The notes below the pieces were generated by a model. The model was not told the origin of the DNA. It searched no databases and saw nothing but the letters and a program-made list of their open reading frames with translations. Shown piece after piece: positions 1 to 8,309 of a stretch of 64,000 nt of DNA. Origin of the DNA: Ureibacillus sinduriensis BLB-1 = JCM 15800 (GTDB lineage Bacteria; Bacillota; Bacilli; Bacillales_A; Planococcaceae); contig NZ_JPVO01000048.1 in assembly GCF_000772955.1 (NCBI RefSeq), positions 1 through 64,000 on the forward strand. Direction: 5' to 3'. Position 1 is the first letter of the stretch. Every line of letters begins with the position of its first letter. A program made the translations under genes and the position numbers.

Positions 1-41
1 AAAAGTTAGTTTTTTTACTCTAACTTTTGGGGTGCAGTACC
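1..41. mobile_element. Terminal inverted repeat of an IS3/IS150-like element (element lies outside the window)
   Basis: Read on the minus strand from position 41, the sequence begins GTACTGCACCCCAAAAGTTA. This resembles the ends of IS3-family (IS150-group) elements as I recall them. A second AAAAGTTAG copy at 1-9 pairs with CTAACTTTT at 20-28, the hairpin-like arrangement common just inside such ends. No transposase is in the window, so the element would extend to the left. The identification rests on recalled end sequences only. Confidence 0.4.
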
Positions 42-201
42 GGAAAGGGCTTTTTTAAAAGGGCAATATCTTATAATAAAAAGTGAAAAATAGGAAAGCC
101 TAATACCTAAATTTCGACTAGAATCGAGGTAGAAGCTTGGTATTATTGAAACGTTTTTTAATTATCAATCAATCTTACTTAACTTTAAACCAACGCTGAT
201 T

Positions 202-720
202 ATGGCTAAAGAAATAAAGTATAATCACAATAGCAAAACTATAGCTGAAATACAGAATGAAGTTGAATTTACAGTTTTAACTCCAACAAAGATTCCTGAT
301 GATTGGACATTAGATATCAAAACATCTCCTTGGTTAATGCTACATTACATGGACAGCAAGGATACAAATTTGATGGTCTCTATTCATTTGAGAAAAGGAA
401 CTCGAGTACTTTATGATGGTTCACCCCATAGTAAACAAGTTGATATAAACGGAAACATTGGATATTTTTCAGAATGGGGCAATAGTGGCAAAGTAGACCA
501 AGATGGAGAACTCATCACTGGAGGATTACTTAGATGGGCCCAAGATGGTACTTCTATAGAAATGCTGAGTTACAGTTTATCGAAGAATCAAATAATTAGA
601 AATTGCAAGGTCAATGAAATAACACTCTTCAACAATCTGGCGCGATTGTGGAGAAACACAAGAAGAAATGATCAAACTTTACTAAAAAAGCCAAACTTAA
701 AAACACTAAAGAAGAATTAA
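202..720 (+). CDS. DUF4367-like protein, probably frameshifted near its 3' end
   Basis: The 172-residue frame resembles the DUF4367 domain found at the C-terminus of Bacillales anti-sigma or lipoprotein-like proteins: a start like IAEIQNEVEFTVLTPTKIP, then a beta-rich core ending in LRWAQDGTSIEMLSYSLSK. Family members normally finish with an I-L-E-I-A-x-S-M-K type helix. That ending is present one base out of frame: LEIARSMK and a TAA stop are read at 596-622, while the annotated frame runs on with an unrelated tail to 720. A single extra A near 594-595 explains this. The usual N-terminal membrane or signal segment is missing, no ribosome site precedes the ATG, and the frame is open back to a stop at 130-132. 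A decayed gene near an IS end is the simplest reading. Confidence 0.5.
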   Translation: MAKEIKYNHNSKTIAEIQNEVEFTVLTPTKIPDDWTLDIKTSPWLMLHYMDSKDTNLMVSIHLRKGTRVLYDGSPHSKQVDINGNIGYFSEWGNSGKVDQDGELITGGLLRWAQDGTSIEMLSYSLSKNQIIRNCKVNEITLFNNLARLWRNTRRNDQTLLKKPNLKTLKKN

Positions 721-765
721 CGAGGTATTTGCTCAAAATTTATTTTAAAGCTATAGTGTGGTCAT

Positions 766-1878
766 TTAAACGAGCACCCTTTTCAGTCTAGGGCCCAAAG
801 TACTCAAAACATCGTGGCTCACGGTGCCGATCTTAACTGCAACATCTTCGATTTGAATCGTTTCATTATGATCTGTCCCCACTAATGTCACAACATCACC
901 TACTTGGACGTCGTCGACATTTGAAATATCAATCATCATGTGATCCAAACAAACCGAGCCGATAATGGGGACACGCTTTCCCCGGACCAATGCTTCCCCT
1001 TGATTGCTGGATAGCTTTTCCGGGATGCCGTCTGCAAACCCAATAGGGAGGACAGCAATTCTTTTATGTTCGGTTGTGGTATTGTTTTTACCATAACCAA
1101 TCGTATCTCCAGCATGCACATCTTTAATGATAATAATTTTTGTTTTTATGGATAGGACAGGCCGTAAAGGCAGCTTAAGTTTCGTATGGTTGTAGTGGCT
1201 TCTTATACCATAAATGAGAGTGCCGATTCTCGCGTAATCATAATTGAGATGCGGATAATTTAGCATACCGTAACTATTTTGGATATGGGTTTTCGGAAGT
1301 TGTATGCCGGATGATTTTAATTGTTCCAATAGCCGATTGAAGCGGTTGATTTGTTTTTTGGTAAATTCTATATCGCTTGGATCAAGGGTATCCGCTCTCG
1401 AAAAATGACTATAGATTCCTTCAATCTTTAAATTTTCCAACTGGAAGATGGATTCAATATTTGATACATCGGTGTGTTTTTCGCCTAAACGATTCATCCC
1501 GGTATCCACTTTTATGTGAACTCGAAAATGTCCGCCTGCAGCATTCAACTCTTTGGCATATGGGTAATCGATTGCATTTTGAATTAAGTTCCATTCTAAT
1601 AGCTTGAAGGATTCTTCAATAGGGGTAAAGCTTAATATTAGAATGTCATTTTGGAAGCCTGCTTTCCTAATTTCGATGGCCTCATATAAAGTAGCTACCG
1701 CAATTGCCCCCACACCGAGTCTCTGCAATTCCTTCGCGATTTCTTGACTGCCGTGTCCATAAGCATTCGCTTTAACAACCGCCATCAGTTCAGTATTTAC
1801 TGGCAGTCTTTCGTTGATGATTTGGAGATTATGTGCGAGATTACTTGTACTTAGTTCAATCCATGCCCGATGTACCAT
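766..1878 (-). CDS. alr: Alanine racemase
   Basis: This 370-residue PLP enzyme interconverts L- and D-alanine for peptidoglycan. It is the usual family length. The PLP lysine is K36 in the motif AVVKANAYGHG. The second catalytic base, a tyrosine, is Y262 in TIGYG. The C-terminal SVCLDHMMID segment is also typical. The gene is divergent from the Na/Pi transporter, with 369 bp between them. It is monocistronic here and is not beside the ndoAI toxin-antitoxin genes that accompany alr in B. subtilis, so whether it is the main or an accessory racemase cannot be told from this window. Confidence 0.95.
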   Translation of the reverse strand: MVHRAWIELSTSNLAHNLQIINERLPVNTELMAVVKANAYGHGSQEIAKELQRLGVGAIAVATLYEAIEIRKAGFQNDILILSFTPIEESFKLLEWNLIQNAIDYPYAKELNAAGGHFRVHIKVDTGMNRLGEKHTDVSNIESIFQLENLKIEGIYSHFSRADTLDPSDIEFTKKQINRFNRLLEQLKSSGIQLPKTHIQNSYGMLNYPHLNYDYARIGTLIYGIRSHYNHTKLKLPLRPVLSIKTKIIIIKDVHAGDTIGYGKNNTTTEHKRIAVLPIGFADGIPEKLSSNQGEALVRGKRVPIIGSVCLDHMMIDISNVDDVQVGDVVTLVGTDHNETIQIEDVAVKIGTVSHDVLSTLGPRLKRVLV

Positions 1879-2120
1879 ATCTATAGCCCCTCCAATGTTT
1901 CACTTTCTGAACTTGAGTTTATTATTGCAATTTTAGTTATTTTCTATTACACCTATTTCCGAATACCTACATTTTTATGGAAAGATACCGATACTCTAAT
2001 GAGCTTGGCAGTGATTTTTGAATCGGTAGTTGAGTTCGGGAGATAATAAGGTTAATAGGAAGTTAAAACGAGGTTAAATTTAAAATAATAACACATAATT
2101 ATTTTGCAACTATAAAAATT

Positions 2121-2158
2121 TTGAACGTTTTATCGTTCAATTGTAAATGTAATGTAAA
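2121..2158. promoter_or_regulatory. Inverted repeat plus two 11-bp-spaced TGTAAA half-sites upstream of the Na/Pi transporter
   Basis: TTGAACG (2121-2127) and CGTTCAA (2134-2140) form a perfect 7-bp inverted repeat around six bases. Just downstream, TGTAAA occurs at 2142 and 2153. On the minus strand these are TTTACA repeats with an 11-bp period, the spacing of PhoP boxes in Bacillus. A phosphate-responsive site before a phosphate transporter is plausible but is inference. Confidence 0.3.
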
Positions 2159-2247
2159 TTTTATATTTCAATTTTGTAATAACATTTACATCCTTTGTTG
2201 AGTTATGAATAATAGTGTCGAAGACATCGAAAGGGTGGAACACATAG

Positions 2248-3882
2248 ATGGAATGGCAAACAATGATTTTCCAATTTCTTGGGGGTCTAGGTTTATTCTT
2301 ATTTGCAATTAAGTACATGGGAGATGGTCTGCAAAAAGCTGCAGGTGACAGACTCCGCGAAATTTTAGATAGATTTACGACAAACCCGATAATGGGTGTG
2401 TTAGTCGGTATTGTTGTAACGATTCTAATCCAATCAAGTTCAGGAACCACTGTAATTACAGTGGGGCTTGTAAGTGCCGGATTTATGACACTGCGCCAGG
2501 CGATCGGTGTCATTATGGGAGCCAATATTGGTACAACTGTAACGGCATTCATTATTGGATTTGATGTTGGTGCTTATTCTTACCCAATTATGGCATTGGG
2601 TGCTGTATTATTGTTCTTCTTTAAAAAGGATCGCATCCAGAATATCGGCCAAATACTTTTTGGATTTGCTGGTCTTTTCATTGGTCTTGAAATGATGGGC
2701 GATGGAATGAAACCATTACGAAATTGGGATGCCTTTGTTGACTTAACACTTAGCTTTAGCGACCATCCCATCCTGGGTGTAGTCGCAGGGACAGTCTTTA
2801 CATTAATCGTGCAGTCCTCATCCGCAACAGTCGGGATTTTACAAGGTCTTTATGCGGAAGGTTTAATTCCGCTAGGTGGGGCACTACCGGTACTTTTTGG
2901 AGATAACATTGGTACAACGATTACTGCTGTATTGGCAGCTTTGGCAGCTTCAGTGGCAGCTCGCCGTGCAGCCGCTGCACACGTAATTTTCAATGTGATC
3001 GGTACAATCATCTTCCTGATTATCCTGCCGCTATTTGTGAACTATGTGGACTGGATTTCCGGTGTCCTTGGACTTGAAGAGAAAATGCAGATTGCTTTTG
3101 CACATGGTACATTCAATGTGGTTAATACTCTGATACAATTACCATTTGTAGGATTATTGGCGGTCTTGGTAACCAAAATTGTTCCTGGTGAGGATGCATC
3201 AGTTGAGTACGGTGCAAAATATTTAGATAAAACATTGATAGGGCAATCGCCATCCATTGCACTTGGACAAGCAAAAGAAGAAGTTGTCCGGATGGGTGAG
3301 TTTTCTGTAAAAGGACTTCAAGAGTCGATGGATTATTTGTTTACAGGTGGTAGTAAGCATGCGAATATGACCATCCAGCTTGAGGAAGCCATCAATAATC
3401 TGGACAGAGTGACTACAGATTATTTAGTTGAATTATCGAAGGAATCCCTATCGGAAAATGATTCTAAATTACATCATTCGCTATTCCAAAATATCCGCGA
3501 CATTGAACGTGTGGGGGATCACTTTGAAAATCTGGTGGAGCTAATTCAAGCAAAGGATTCTCATCGCGTGAAATTTAGTGAAGAAGCTACCGGGGAATTA
3601 AAGGAAATGTATGAATTGGTTCTAGATACGGTAAGCTTGTCAGTACTTGCATTGGACAAGCAAAGTAAGGACTTTGCGAGGGAAGTATTGAGTAAAGAAG
3701 ACCGAATCGATGAGCTGGAAAGAGTGTTGCGCAAGCGTCATATACATCGATTAAATAAAGGGGAATGTTCAGGACAAGCTGGCATTATCTATGCGGATAT
3801 AATTAGTAATCTGGAGCGTATAGGCGATCATGCGGTGAACATTGCTGAAACGATCTTAGAAGAAAATCATCATATATTGTAA
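2248..3882 (+). CDS. Na+/phosphate cotransporter (NptA/YjbB family) with C-terminal PhoU-like domain
   Basis: This 544-residue membrane protein belongs to the Na/Pi cotransporter II family. Two inverted-repeat halves carry the signature QSSS motifs: IQSSSGTTVITVG at about residues 67-80 and VQSSSATVGI near residue 190. Several hydrophobic segments fill roughly residues 5-315. The region from about 340 to the end is helical and hydrophilic, with the paired IRDIERVGDHFENL and SNLERIGDHAVNI motifs of PhoU domains, which suggests a regulatory or metal-binding tail. The start is supported by the purine-rich GAAAGGGTGG upstream. It is monocistronic, with its own terminator. It probably imports phosphate, though transport direction and substrate are not proven by sequence. 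Confidence 0.88.
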   Translation: MEWQTMIFQFLGGLGLFLFAIKYMGDGLQKAAGDRLREILDRFTTNPIMGVLVGIVVTILIQSSSGTTVITVGLVSAGFMTLRQAIGVIMGANIGTTVTAFIIGFDVGAYSYPIMALGAVLLFFFKKDRIQNIGQILFGFAGLFIGLEMMGDGMKPLRNWDAFVDLTLSFSDHPILGVVAGTVFTLIVQSSSATVGILQGLYAEGLIPLGGALPVLFGDNIGTTITAVLAALAASVAARRAAAAHVIFNVIGTIIFLIILPLFVNYVDWISGVLGLEEKMQIAFAHGTFNVVNTLIQLPFVGLLAVLVTKIVPGEDASVEYGAKYLDKTLIGQSPSIALGQAKEEVVRMGEFSVKGLQESMDYLFTGGSKHANMTIQLEEAINNLDRVTTDYLVELSKESLSENDSKLHHSLFQNIRDIERVGDHFENLVELIQAKDSHRVKFSEEATGELKEMYELVLDTVSLSVLALDKQSKDFAREVLSKEDRIDELERVLRKRHIHRLNKGECSGQAGIIYADIISNLERIGDHAVNIAETILEENHHIL

Positions 3883-3887
3883 TTGGG

Positions 3888-3920
3888 AAATGTGCAAAGT
3901 TTCGAGCTTTGCACATTTTT
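3888..3920 (+). terminator. Rho-independent terminator of the Na/Pi transporter gene
   Basis: AAATGTGCAAAG (3888-3899) pairs with CTTTGCACATTT (3907-3918) and runs into T residues. It begins five bases after the stop codon. Confidence 0.85.
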
Positions 3921-4045
3921 ATCTTGTGGAGGAATTTTCTACCTGCTATTTTATGAAAAAGTAATTAAACTATTTGTAGAAAATTACATTTTAATTTAAG
4001 ATAGTACATACGATGTGATTATTTTCCTATGATAGGGTGATTTTG

Positions 4046-4606
4046 ATGAGAGTATCAAGTTTTCTTCTAAATAATAATAGTAACTTCGAAGAGCGAAAGC
4101 GTGCAATGCAGCGAAAAGAAGCAAATGACGCCTATAAAAAGAATGCTATTTACACCCAAGCAAAAAAGAATCCGATGCTCAAGGTTTTGGAAGATTTACT
4201 ATCCGGAAAGACAGAAAAAGATCTTTTTGAAAAAGATCAAGCTTTACTGAATGAGGAAAGTGAACAGGGGATCTCCTCATCACTTGAAATGAAAGAAGAG
4301 CATCCGGTCTATACAGATTCACCTGGAGAGGTAAAGGGTGAAGGAGTAATTTCGGGACCAGTGCTGTCATCCGTCGCTGAAATGGCAAGCGGCGATGAAG
4401 AGAGTATGAACCGAATTCCACATGAACAATTTGATTTCATGGTTCCTCAGTGGTTGACTAAACCTCTAAATCAAAACAGGCTTCATTTGGAGAGTATGGT
4501 ATTCGAAAACAAGTACACGAAAGCCGTTTCAAGGTATACCTACCAAATGCAGTCGGCGGAAAATGAATTTAGATTGCCACAGCCGTTGTTTTCCCTGATT
4601 GTATGA
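4046..4606 (+). CDS. Hypothetical protein, hydrophilic, 186 aa
   Basis: I do not recognise this gene. The protein is charged, with a Lys/Glu-rich N-terminal helix-forming stretch (FEERKRAMQRKEANDAYKKN), a low-complexity acidic middle, and a C-terminal segment around KAVSRYTYQMQ. There are no membrane segments or signal peptide. A GTG at 4037 is in frame, but AGGGTG lies eight bases before the ATG at 4046, so I prefer the ATG. The gene is flanked by terminators on both sides, which supports a real single-gene unit. No function is suggested by its neighbours. Confidence 0.6.
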   Translation: MRVSSFLLNNNSNFEERKRAMQRKEANDAYKKNAIYTQAKKNPMLKVLEDLLSGKTEKDLFEKDQALLNEESEQGISSSLEMKEEHPVYTDSPGEVKGEGVISGPVLSSVAEMASGDEESMNRIPHEQFDFMVPQWLTKPLNQNRLHLESMVFENKYTKAVSRYTYQMQSAENEFRLPQPLFSLIV

Positions 4607-4615
4607 TAAGTCCTT

Positions 4616-4660
4616 AAATGTCCACTACAGAGCATGAATTGCTTGGGTGGGCATTTTTTA
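4616..4660 (+). terminator. Rho-independent terminator after the 186-aa hypothetical gene
   Basis: AATGTCCAC pairs with GTGGGCATT (one wobble pair) and is followed by a T-run near 4654-4660. The loop is about 20 bases, longer than usual. Confidence 0.6.
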
Positions 4661-4751
4661 TTGCACGATTAATTATGGGAATTGCAACTTATTTCCATAT
4701 ATTTGATATGATGAATCTGTAAATTATATCGAGCAAGGAGCAGTGTGATCG

Positions 4752-5236
4752 ATGGCGAAACAAAAAACGATGAAAACCAATGCTGTTCGTTTATTGGATC
4801 AGCAACAAATAGACTACAAGTTAATCGAGTATTCAATTGAAGATAATCAAGTGGATGGGGTGTCGGTTGCACAAAAGGTGGGGCACCCTGTCGCTAATGT
4901 CTTTAAAACATTAGTAGCAACAGCGGGTACAGGGAAATACTTTGTTTTTGCATTCCAGTTTCTGAAGAGTTGAATTTGAAAACTTGTGCAAAGCTGGCAG
5001 GGGAAAAGAAGATTGAAATGCTTCCTGTCAAAGACTTACTGGCTACAACGGGTTATATACGGGGAGGTTGTTCTCCTATTGGCATGAAGAAGCGTTTTCC
5101 AACTTTTGTTGATGAATCGGCTGTGGAATTAGCTAATGTAGTTGTCAGTGCAGGGAAAGTAGGGATGCAAATCCATATAAAACCGGATGATTTAATTCAA
5201 GTAACAGGTGGTAAATTTGCAAAGTTAACTGTATGA
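4752..5236 (+). pseudogene. ybaK: YbaK/EbsC-family Cys-tRNA(Pro) deacylase, frameshifted
   Basis: Two overlapping frames together encode a YbaK-type trans-editing protein, which hydrolyses mischarged Cys-tRNA(Pro). The first (4752-4973) gives the N-terminal part MKTNAVRLLD...VSVAQKVGHPVANVFKTLV. The second, in the next frame, continues IPVSEELNLKTCAKLAGEKK and then GYIRGGCSPIGMKK, the conserved C-terminal motif. The switch lies at about 4950-4954, where one base appears to be missing after TTTGTTTTTGC. The fused product would be about 161 residues, the family's usual length. Both halves are otherwise intact, so this is either a recent inactivation or a sequencing error; I see no classical slippery site. 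AAGGAG precedes the ATG. Confidence 0.8.
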
Positions 5237-5329
5237 TAGTAAAAGTATATTAGAATAGTTTGCGTTTGAATAGAATGCATATTGTGTAAATAAAATAGAG
5301 CAATGCATTATTGGAAAGAAGGCTTTAAA

Positions 5330-5998
5330 GTGAAAAGAGAATTAATGTGGAAATGGCTATTCTTCTTTGTTGGATTGGCAGTGATGACATTTGGCGTTTC
5401 CATGATTGTAGAAGGTAAAGCACTTGGGGTAGGTCCTTGGGATGTGCTGCACATTGCCTTATTTGAGCGAATTGGATTATCAATTGGTACCTGGGCTATA
5501 ATTACCGGGGTCATTATTGTAGGATCAACTTCTTTGTTATTAAAAGAATGGCCGAAACTTGCCACATGTCTGAATATGATTTTATGTGGAGTATTTATCG
5601 ACTTTTTTAACTGGTTATTGCCAAATTCACCATCGGCATTGTTTGATGTCCTTTATTTTCTGGGGGGTGTCATTGTATTAGGTGTAGGATGTGCATTATA
5701 TATTTCACCAAAGCTTGGAGCCGGTCCCCGTGATACGCTCATGATACTATTTAGTAAAAAATTTGGTTGTTCCATAGGGAATGCCCGATTAGCGATGGAA
5801 GCGATGATTGCCATGATCGGTTGGGCGCTTGGAGGCCCGATCGGATTAGGTTCGATAATTATCGCTCTATTCACAGGTTATATCGTGCAAATTTCATTGC
5901 CGTTATTTGAAAGACTACTTAAAAGTAGATTGGATAGTGAAGGTCTAGCAAATGACCGTTCACCAAAGAATATAGAACATCTCGCCAAAGAAATTTAG
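5330..5998 (+). CDS. YczE/YyaS/YitT-family integral membrane protein
   Basis: This protein of about 222 residues has five or six hydrophobic segments and duplicated motifs, ALGVGPWDVLHIAL near the N-terminus and KLGAGPRDTLMILFSKK in the second half, which are characteristic of the YczE/YitT group. Members are membrane proteins of unsettled function. An ATG at 5303 is in frame, but AAAGAAGG sits seven bases before the GTG at 5330, and the first hydrophobic helix follows that start directly, so GTG is preferred. The stop codon lies inside the terminator hairpin. The gene is monocistronic. Confidence 0.75.
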   Translation: MKRELMWKWLFFFVGLAVMTFGVSMIVEGKALGVGPWDVLHIALFERIGLSIGTWAIITGVIIVGSTSLLLKEWPKLATCLNMILCGVFIDFFNWLLPNSPSALFDVLYFLGGVIVLGVGCALYISPKLGAGPRDTLMILFSKKFGCSIGNARLAMEAMIAMIGWALGGPIGLGSIIIALFTGYIVQISLPLFERLLKSRLDSEGLANDRSPKNIEHLAKEI

Positions 5999-6021
5999 CT
6001 TTGGCGAGATGTTTTTTATTT
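5978..6021 (+). terminator. Strong terminator overlapping the stop codon of the YczE-like gene
   Basis: CATCTCGCCAAAG (5978-5990) pairs perfectly with CTTTGGCGAGATG (5999-6011), followed by TTTTTTATTT. The TAG stop is in the loop. Confidence 0.9.
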
Positions 6022-6029
6022 GAATCTCT

Positions 6030-6494
6030 CTATTCCTCTTTAAATTTCCTCATTTCAAAGAAGAAAATAAGGTTTTGAATAATGATGACGCACACAATGA
6101 TGGCGAAAATGCTGAATTTGCTGAAGGGAATAGGAAATAGCAATAGGGCAAGTATCAGAGGTAATGCCCATGTCAAAAAAGTATAAACTTTTTTTGTTGC
6201 GTTCATTGTGGCAAATTGATACATTTCATCTTCTTCATTATATTCCGGGGGTTTAATGGAGAAGGTATTTATTTTCTTGTCAGGATTTTTTTTATTGTGC
6301 TTTTTCACAAGGACGACCATGGCAATAATGAATAGTACTAAAACGAACCAAGCGATAACGGCGACAGGGTGTAGTGTATATTCCATCGAGTTTTCAGTAA
6401 CTGTAGTGGTGCTGCGTGTAAAGCCCCACCCGATAAATAAAAGAATGATGCAACTTAAAATGTTGTAAAACGGATATAGCAAGCGAATATTCAT
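6030..6494 (-). CDS. Four-helix membrane protein coupled to an XRE regulator
   Basis: This 154-residue protein has two hydrophobic segments near the N-terminus, a hydrophilic loop with several lysines and EEDEMYQ, and two more hydrophobic segments before a charged C-terminus. Its ATG at 6494 overlaps the TGA of the upstream XRE gene (ATGA), and GAGGAGG within the end of that gene serves as ribosome site, so the two are translationally coupled. Small XRE regulators followed by such membrane proteins are common in Bacillales. The function is unknown; it may sense an envelope signal for the regulator, which is inference. Confidence 0.7.
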   Translation of the reverse strand: MNIRLLYPFYNILSCIILLFIGWGFTRSTTTVTENSMEYTLHPVAVIAWFVLVLFIIAMVVLVKKHNKKNPDKKINTFSIKPPEYNEEDEMYQFATMNATKKVYTFLTWALPLILALLLFPIPFSKFSIFAIIVCVIIIQNLIFFFEMRKFKEE

Positions 6495-6697
6495 CTTATT
6501 TCCTCCTCTAGCCAAAATATTTGTTCCAATGGTTCTTTTAACTCTTTCGATAGCTTTAAAGCAAGAGTAATAGAAGGGGAGAATTCCCCTTTTTCAATAA
6601 AGGCAATCGTTTGTCTTGTAACCCCTACCAGCTTTCCTAAATCGCTTTGGGTAAAGTTGTTTCTTGCCCGCAGCTCCTTAACACGGTTTTTTAGCAT
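6491..6697 (-). CDS. XRE-family helix-turn-helix regulator (YozG-like, 68 aa)
   Basis: This short repressor-like protein is essentially one HTH domain: MLKNRVKELRARNNFTQ then SDLGKLVGVTRQTIAFIEKG, with the Q-x-x-L-G and R-Q-T-I recognition pattern of the XRE family. A longer frame starts at 6724, but AAGGAGG lies just before the ATG at 6697, which also matches where family members begin. It overlaps the next gene by four bases. The divergent region upstream carries inverted repeats that could be its operator. Confidence 0.85.
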   Translation of the reverse strand: MLKNRVKELRARNNFTQSDLGKLVGVTRQTIAFIEKGEFSPSITLALKLSKELKEPLEQIFWLEEEIR

Positions 6698-6725
6698 TTC
6701 TTGCCTCCTTGTTAAATATACCAAA

Positions 6726-6785
6726 CAAAATGTTATGTTTAATTAACATATGTTACTTATAATGTAATGTATACTTAACATTTTG
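6726..6785. promoter_or_regulatory. Nested inverted repeats upstream of the XRE gene, possible autoregulatory operator
   Basis: CAAAATGTTA (6726-6735) is repeated inverted as TAACATTTTG (6776-6785), and between them lies the palindrome AACATATGTT (6745-6754). This AT-rich block separates the divergent XRE gene and kbl. Short XRE repressors commonly autoregulate through such sites, but binding here is inference. Confidence 0.4.
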
Positions 6786-6898
6786 TCAATAATTTCAAAC
6801 AGTTTTTCTTCATATATTTTCTGATTATTCCCGCATATCGAAAAAAGCTGTGATTATGCTAAAATTTATATAACTAAGATGCAAGGGGAGATGAATCG

Positions 6899-8089
6899 AT
6901 GTCTAAAATTTTGAATACATTCCTGAACGAAAATCTGGAAGTTTTGCGTGACCAAGGGCTATACAATGAAATCGATGCGGTGGAAGGGGCAAATGGTCCA
7001 ATCATCCAAGTTAACGGAAAGCAATTAATCAATTTATCATCCAATAACTATTTAGGACTAGCAACGAATGAAGAATTGAAACAAGTTGCAAAAGCGGCAA
7101 TCGATAAGTATGGTGTTGGTGCTGGAGCGGTTCGTACTATCAACGGAACAATGGATCTTCATGTGATATTGGAAGAAAAGCTGGCGGAATTCAAAGGAAC
7201 CGAAGCTGCCATTTCCTATCAATCTGGCTTTAACTGTAATATGGCCGCCATTTCGGCTGTGATGGATAAAAATGATGCAATTTTATCGGATCAATTGAAT
7301 CACGCTTCGATTATTGATGGTTGCCGTTTATCAAAAGCGAAAATTATTGCCTACAATCACTCGGATATGGAAGACCTTCGTGCGAAAGCAAAAGAAGCAA
7401 CAGAATCAGGTTTGTATAATAAGATAATGGTCATCACTGACGGTGTGTTCTCCATGGATGGAGATATTGCGAAATTACCTGAGATTGTGGAAATCGCTAA
7501 AGAATTCGATTTAATCACTTACGTGGACGACGCACATGGTTCGGGCGTCACAGGTAAGGGGAAAGGTACAGTGAAGCACTTCGGACTTGAAAATGAAATC
7601 GACTTCCAAATCGGTACACTTTCAAAAGCGATTGGGGTTGTAGGTGGCTATGTAGCAGGTAAGAAAAATTTAATCGACTGGTTAAAAGTTCGTTCTCGTC
7701 CTTTCTTGTTTTCTACGGCCGTGACACCTGGTGACGTGGCAGCGATCACGCGTGCGATTCAAATGATTATCGATTCAACGGAACTACACGATAAACTTTG
7801 GGAAAACGGCGATTATTTAAAAGCTGGCTTGAAAAAGCTAGGATTCAACATCGGCGCTTCGGAAACACCAATCACTCCATGTATTATTGGGGATGAAAAA
7901 TTAACGCAAACCTTCTCAAAACGCCTTGTGGAAGAAGGAGTCTATGCAAAAGCAATCGTCTTCCCGACAGTGCCAAAGGGAACTGGGCGTGTCCGCAACA
8001 TGCCGACCGCTGCCCACACAAAAGAAATGCTGGATAATGCCCTAGCGATTTACGAAAAAGTAGGCCGTGAACTAGGCGTCATACAATAA
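6899..8089 (+). CDS. kbl: Glycine C-acetyltransferase (2-amino-3-ketobutyrate CoA ligase)
   Basis: This 396-residue PLP enzyme of the alpha-oxoamine synthase family cleaves 2-amino-3-oxobutyrate with CoA into glycine and acetyl-CoA, the second step of threonine breakdown. The PLP-binding lysine is K243 in [21 protein letters not shown] and the N-terminal [10 protein letters not shown] segment are typical. It has full family length and a good AAGGGGAG ribosome site. Its partner, L-threonine 3-dehydrogenase, is not adjacent but lies about 16 kb away at 24247. It ends in its own terminator. Confidence 0.95.
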   Translation: MSKILNTFLNENLEVLRDQGLYNEIDAVEGANGPIIQVNGKQLINLSSNNYLGLATNEELKQVAKAAIDKYGVGAGAVRTINGTMDLHVILEEKLAEFKGTEAAISYQSGFNCNMAAISAVMDKNDAILSDQLNHASIIDGCRLSKAKIIAYNHSDMEDLRAKAKEATESGLYNKIMVITDGVFSMDGDIAKLPEIVEIAKEFDLITYVDDAHGSGVTGKGKGTVKHFGLENEIDFQIGTLSKAIGVVGGYVAGKKNLIDWLKVRSRPFLFSTAVTPGDVAAITRAIQMIIDSTELHDKLWENGDYLKAGLKKLGFNIGASETPITPCIIGDEKLTQTFSKRLVEEGVYAKAIVFPTVPKGTGRVRNMPTAAHTKEMLDNALAIYEKVGRELGVIQ

Positions 8090-8094
8090 CATCC

Positions 8095-8127
8095 AATCCG
8101 AATGCCACACCGCATTCGGATTTTTTT
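8095..8127 (+). terminator. Terminator of kbl
   Basis: AATCCGAATG (8095-8104) pairs with CATTCGGATT (8113-8122), followed by a run of T. Confidence 0.9.
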
Positions 8128-8149
8128 ATTGTTCGGGAGAATTGTTTGG

Positions 8150-8250
8150 GTGCCAGGCACACAAATAATTTGGGAACAATTCAGAATTGAATGGGTGCCA
8201 GGCACACAAACAATTTGGAAACAATTCGGAATTGAATGAGTGCCAGGCAC
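8150..8250. repeat. Tandem 45-bp repeat built from two odd palindromes (GTGCCAGGCAC and CAATTCNGAATTG)
   Basis: GTGCCAGGCAC occurs at 8150, 8195 and 8240, exactly 45 bp apart. Between copies lies a second palindrome, CAATTCAGAATTG at 8177-8189 and CAATTCGGAATTG at 8222-8234. The two full units differ at only a few positions and the third is cut after its first palindrome, where it runs into TTTTTT. A diverged copy of the same unit is found at 41023. GTGCC(T/A)GGCAC-type repeats are, as I recall, scattered between genes in many Bacillaceae. Confidence 0.85.
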
Positions 8251-8309
8251 CTTTTTTAGGCTGTTGACATAAAAATAAGTTAACAAACGAATGGAAGGAT
8301 GGCGTCTTT

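Noticed and set aside
2130-2552. 140-codon minus-strand frame overlapping the Na/Pi transporter start
   Set aside because: It is antisense to a well-supported membrane protein and shows no recognisable content.
8050-8286. 78-codon minus-strand frame over the 45-bp repeats
   Set aside because: 45 is a multiple of three, so the repeats stay open by chance; the protein is just the repeat translated (VPGTHSI).
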